Positions 13,976 through 15,775 of a stretch of DNA of 15,775 bases are shown piece by piece; position 1 is the first letter of the stretch; each line of letters opens with the position of its first letter. A model generated the notes under the pieces. The model was not told the origin of the DNA, made no database searches, and saw only the letters and a list, made by a program, of their open reading frames with translations. Position numbers and translations under genes: made by a program. The stretch is from Bacteroidota bacterium (GTDB lineage Bacteria; Bacteroidota; Bacteroidia; B-17B0; Aurantibacillaceae): the NCBI GenBank assembly GCA_025360565.1, contig JANYBY010000155.1, forward strand, positions 1 through 15,775. The letters are read 5' to 3'.

Positions 13976-15277
13976 CTATTTTTGCTTTATAAACTCATGA
14001 GTTACAAAATTTAGACCTTCTCTTTGTGTTAAAAGGCAACCAGTCACTTCTCCGCTATTATTGAGAATAAATTCAATATTGTTGGCATTTTTAAACAGAG
14101 AGCCATCATTAAATTTATTGCCTGACACATAGTTTAATTCTGTGGTCCAGCTTGCCGGGTCTTGCGTCCATGGAATTCCAGAAACAGGTTTCATTTTTGC
14201 AATCAAAACTAGATAAGTCACTAATGTATTGTTCTTAAGTTGTATTTCCATTGCGACCGGACCAGGTCTTTTTGATGGGAGATAAACGCCGCAGTATTTT
14301 TGTAATTCTAAATGAATAGCCCAAGGAGATTTACCTTGAGTATTTCTAAAGTTTAACGACTTAGATTTTCCAAGATAAGAGAAGGATAACAACAAAATTG
14401 AAATAATCGGAATAATAACAATAAATGTAAGCTTGCCTTTTTCTGAAGTCCTTTGCTTTGCAATCATAAAAATTCTTCGTTTAATATGTTTCCCGGTAAA
14501 ACTTGTGGACAGATTAAATGCTTTGCTGTCAGAGGCTAAGTTTAATAATAAATGGGCATACACTTTTTTATTTTCACCTTCCCCTGCAATTCTTTCATCA
14601 ACTATATATTCATGAATTTCTTGAATGGACTTTCTAAAATAGCTCATCAATGGGTTGAACCAAAAAACTATACTAGCTATTTCCACAAATAAAAGATCAA
14701 GTGTATGATACTGTTTAACATGCGCTATCTCGTGATTTTTTATAAGTTGTAATTCATGAGAAGAAAGATTTTTGTAATTATTATTGATAAAAATATAGTT
14801 AAAGAAGGAGAATGCGGGCACTTCGTTTTTTAAATTAACTATCCAATAATTTCCTTCTTTAACTTTAGGATTTTTCTTTATAAAACTAAAGATGTTGTTT
14901 AAATTTTTAGAGAATGAATACATTTTAAAAACAACCCCTATCAGGTAAACGGTTAGAATGAGATACAACACCATCATTTGTGTTGAAAACAAAGAAAATG
15001 CCCTGGCTAAATTAATCTGATTAATATCGTTAACAAACGTTTCTAAATGTTTTGATGGCAATGGAATTGCGCTTGACCCACTTGAAAATAATATAGTGTT
15101 CCACTGAATAGGAAGAATGATTAATGGTAAAACTAAACTTAAAATCAAGCCACAAATAAGATAAAACCGCATCCATGAAAAATGTGTGAGGTTAGATATA
15201 AGTAGTCTATAAATTGCCACAAAGAGCAATAAGCATAATGAACTCTCAAGTAAGTATTTTACGAAGGTATTTGCCAT
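13976..15277 (-). CDS. BlaR1-like M56 family membrane metalloprotease (sensor)
   Basis: A 433-residue membrane protease that likely signals to the BlaI-type repressor. Helices lie at about 5-25, 35-57, 99-119 and 283-303. The cytoplasmic zinc protease site is NHEIAHVKQYHTLD (H182, E183, H186) with a third ligand expected in HEYIVDE near E223. After the last helix comes an exported part (about 310-433) without the penicillin-binding SxxK/KTG domain of true BlaR1. Instead LQKYCGVYLP, NNTLVTYLVL, NKFNDGSLF and IEFILNNSGEVTGCLLTQREG resemble the small DUF3471 beta domain. The ligand is therefore unknown and probably not a beta-lactam bound covalently. A TTG 21 bases upstream lies in the promoter -7 box, so ATG 15277 is chosen. 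Confidence 0.88.
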   Translation of the reverse strand: MANTFVKYLLESSLCLLLFVAIYRLLISNLTHFSWMRFYLICGLILSLVLPLIILPIQWNTILFSSGSSAIPLPSKHLETFVNDINQINLARAFSLFSTQMMVLYLILTVYLIGVVFKMYSFSKNLNNIFSFIKKNPKVKEGNYWIVNLKNEVPAFSFFNYIFINNNYKNLSSHELQLIKNHEIAHVKQYHTLDLLFVEIASIVFWFNPLMSYFRKSIQEIHEYIVDERIAGEGENKKVYAHLLLNLASDSKAFNLSTSFTGKHIKRRIFMIAKQRTSEKGKLTFIVIIPIISILLLSFSYLGKSKSLNFRNTQGKSPWAIHLELQKYCGVYLPSKRPGPVAMEIQLKNNTLVTYLVLIAKMKPVSGIPWTQDPASWTTELNYVSGNKFNDGSLFKNANNIEFILNNSGEVTGCLLTQREGLNFVTHEFIKQK

Positions 15278-15295
15278 AGAGTTATAATTTAACAG

Positions 15296-15326
15296 CAAAG
15301 GTATAACTTATATTTCAGTTATACAA
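15296..15326 (-). promoter_or_regulatory. Promoter of the M56-BlaI operon
   Basis: On the minus strand, TTG (15326-15324) is followed by 20 bases and TACCTTTG (15303-15296), a full match to the Bacteroidota consensus. Transcription would start near 15289, about 12 bases before the ATG at 15277. An operator for the BlaI-type repressor would be expected around here. The sequence 15304-15360 is rich in short AT dyads (TTAATTAA, TTATAC/GTATAA), but no clear long operator dyad was identified. Confidence 0.7.
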
Positions 15327-15383
15327 CTTAATTATACGTTAATTAACTTATTTGTCCGTTATGGAATCAATTGTGCGTAGATT

Positions 15384-15392
15384 GGGGGGGGG
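15384..15392. repeat. Run of nine G residues upstream of the M56-BlaI promoter
   Basis: A G9 homopolymer in an AT-rich intergenic stretch, about 58 bp beyond the -33 TTG of the M56 promoter. Such runs slip in replication and are also prone to sequencing error. A phase-variation role is only a possibility. Confidence 0.6.
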
Positions 15393-15465
15393 TATTCAAA
15401 ATTGTTGTCTGACCGATTTTTTGTCTAACGAGATTTCCACACATTATCCTGCCCGAGTAATGCTC

Positions 15466-15775
15466 TCACAGCCTTATCCCGATAACCAAAATATCATCTA
15501 CTTGTTCGTTATCGCCTTTCCATTCTTCAAAAAAATCGGCAAGATATTTTTTTTGATCAGTCATACTCTTGGCATTTATTTTTAAAAGAATATCTTTAAA
15601 CCGTTTCGTCATCATTTTTTTGGCATTGTTGCCGCCAAACTGATCGGCGTACCCATCAGAGAATAAATAAAGCGTATCGTTTTTGTTGAATGATAATTCG
15701 TTAAGGGCAAACGCCTGCGTATCTCCTGTAAACCCACCCACAGCGTGTTTTGTGGCCTTGTACTCTTCAACCGCC
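15466..15775 (-). CDS. SpoIIE/PP2C-type protein phosphatase, C-terminal part
   Basis: The last 102 residues of a larger protein whose N-terminus lies beyond the right edge. The frame is open to the window end, reading AVEEYKATKHAVGGFTGDTQAF, so the GTG in this stretch is internal and not a start. The segment NDTLYLFSDGYADQFGG contains the conserved SDG of the metal-dependent PP2C/SpoIIE fold, and DDILVIGIRL is the closing metal-binding DD motif followed by the last strand. These enzymes dephosphorylate serine/threonine on anti-sigma-factor antagonists or related regulators. In Bacteroidota they often follow TPR or sensor regions, which are not visible here. A gap of 167 bp with only the M56 promoter region and a G run follows. 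No terminator was recognised. Confidence 0.88.
   Translation of the reverse strand, partial: AVEEYKATKHAVGGFTGDTQAFALNELSFNKNDTLYLFSDGYADQFGGNNAKKMMTKRFKDILLKINAKSMTDQKKYLADFFEEWKGDNEQVDDILVIGIRL

Noticed and set aside
15278..15298. TTG start giving a 7-residue extension of the M56 protease
   Set aside because: The TTG is part of the TACCTTTG -7 box; ATG 15277 directly precedes the normal membrane segment.
15352..15585. Plus-strand 77-residue open frame
   Set aside because: It overlaps the SpoIIE-type phosphatase end on the other strand and the intergenic G run, and shows no recognisable features.

Overview
The window is a stretch of an AT-rich Bacteroidota chromosome, close to Flavobacteriia, Sphingobacteriia or Chitinophagia-type genomes. 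The evidence is a type IX secretion (T9SS) C-terminal sorting domain, a 2TM-domain protein, a WG-repeat protein, A-rich leaders in place of Shine-Dalgarno sites, and several promoters of the Bacteroidota form TTG/TTTG-N19-20-TAnnTTTG. Genes are densely packed on both strands. There is no CRISPR array, rRNA or full insertion sequence.

Left part (1-2963, minus strand): a large glycosyltransferase fused to a degenerate sugar-phosphotransferase half, then two adjacent genes with DsbD N-terminal (thiol:disulfide) domains, the second cut by the window edge. The gap between the glycosyltransferase and the Dsb genes holds two small dispersed repeats of different type.

The tRNA region (2978-3551) is the most curious part. 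A clear promoter reads into a broken tRNA-Arg copy whose D-loop is interrupted by a perfect 20-bp palindrome. A single-domain GIY-YIG nuclease ORF follows. Its last 20 codons are made from a second broken tRNA copy, again interrupted by a variant of the palindrome. An intact tRNA-Arg(UCU) with a strong terminator then follows. The layout suggests a tRNA locus that was invaded and regenerated, with the functional tRNA now behind the nuclease ORF.

Middle part (3845-8046): a small ORF of unknown function; a four-gene plus-strand set (six-helix membrane protein, winged-helix regulator, 2TM protein, secreted protein) with short overlaps; and, convergent with it, a potassium-channel-like protein. 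The channel's cytoplasmic part is a 15-fold, gap-free 12-residue repeat (a predicted beta-solenoid) ahead of a two-helix pore with a TIGYGD filter. A 159-bp element with terminal inverted repeats separates it from the next gene.

Right part (8319-15775): nadK, a secreted T9SS-dependent reprolysin-like metalloprotease with its own promoter, a secreted WG-repeat protein, and type I glyceraldehyde-3-phosphate dehydrogenase (plus strand). On the minus strand are a BlaR1-like M56 sensor protease followed by a BlaI-type repressor (sensor first, with a DUF3471-like ectodomain), then the C-terminal end of a SpoIIE/PP2C-type phosphatase. Promoter boxes fix three starts in the window: two apparent TTG starts (4301, 15298) lie in promoter -7 boxes, so downstream ATGs were chosen.

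All family assignments come from reading motifs by eye. No database search was run.
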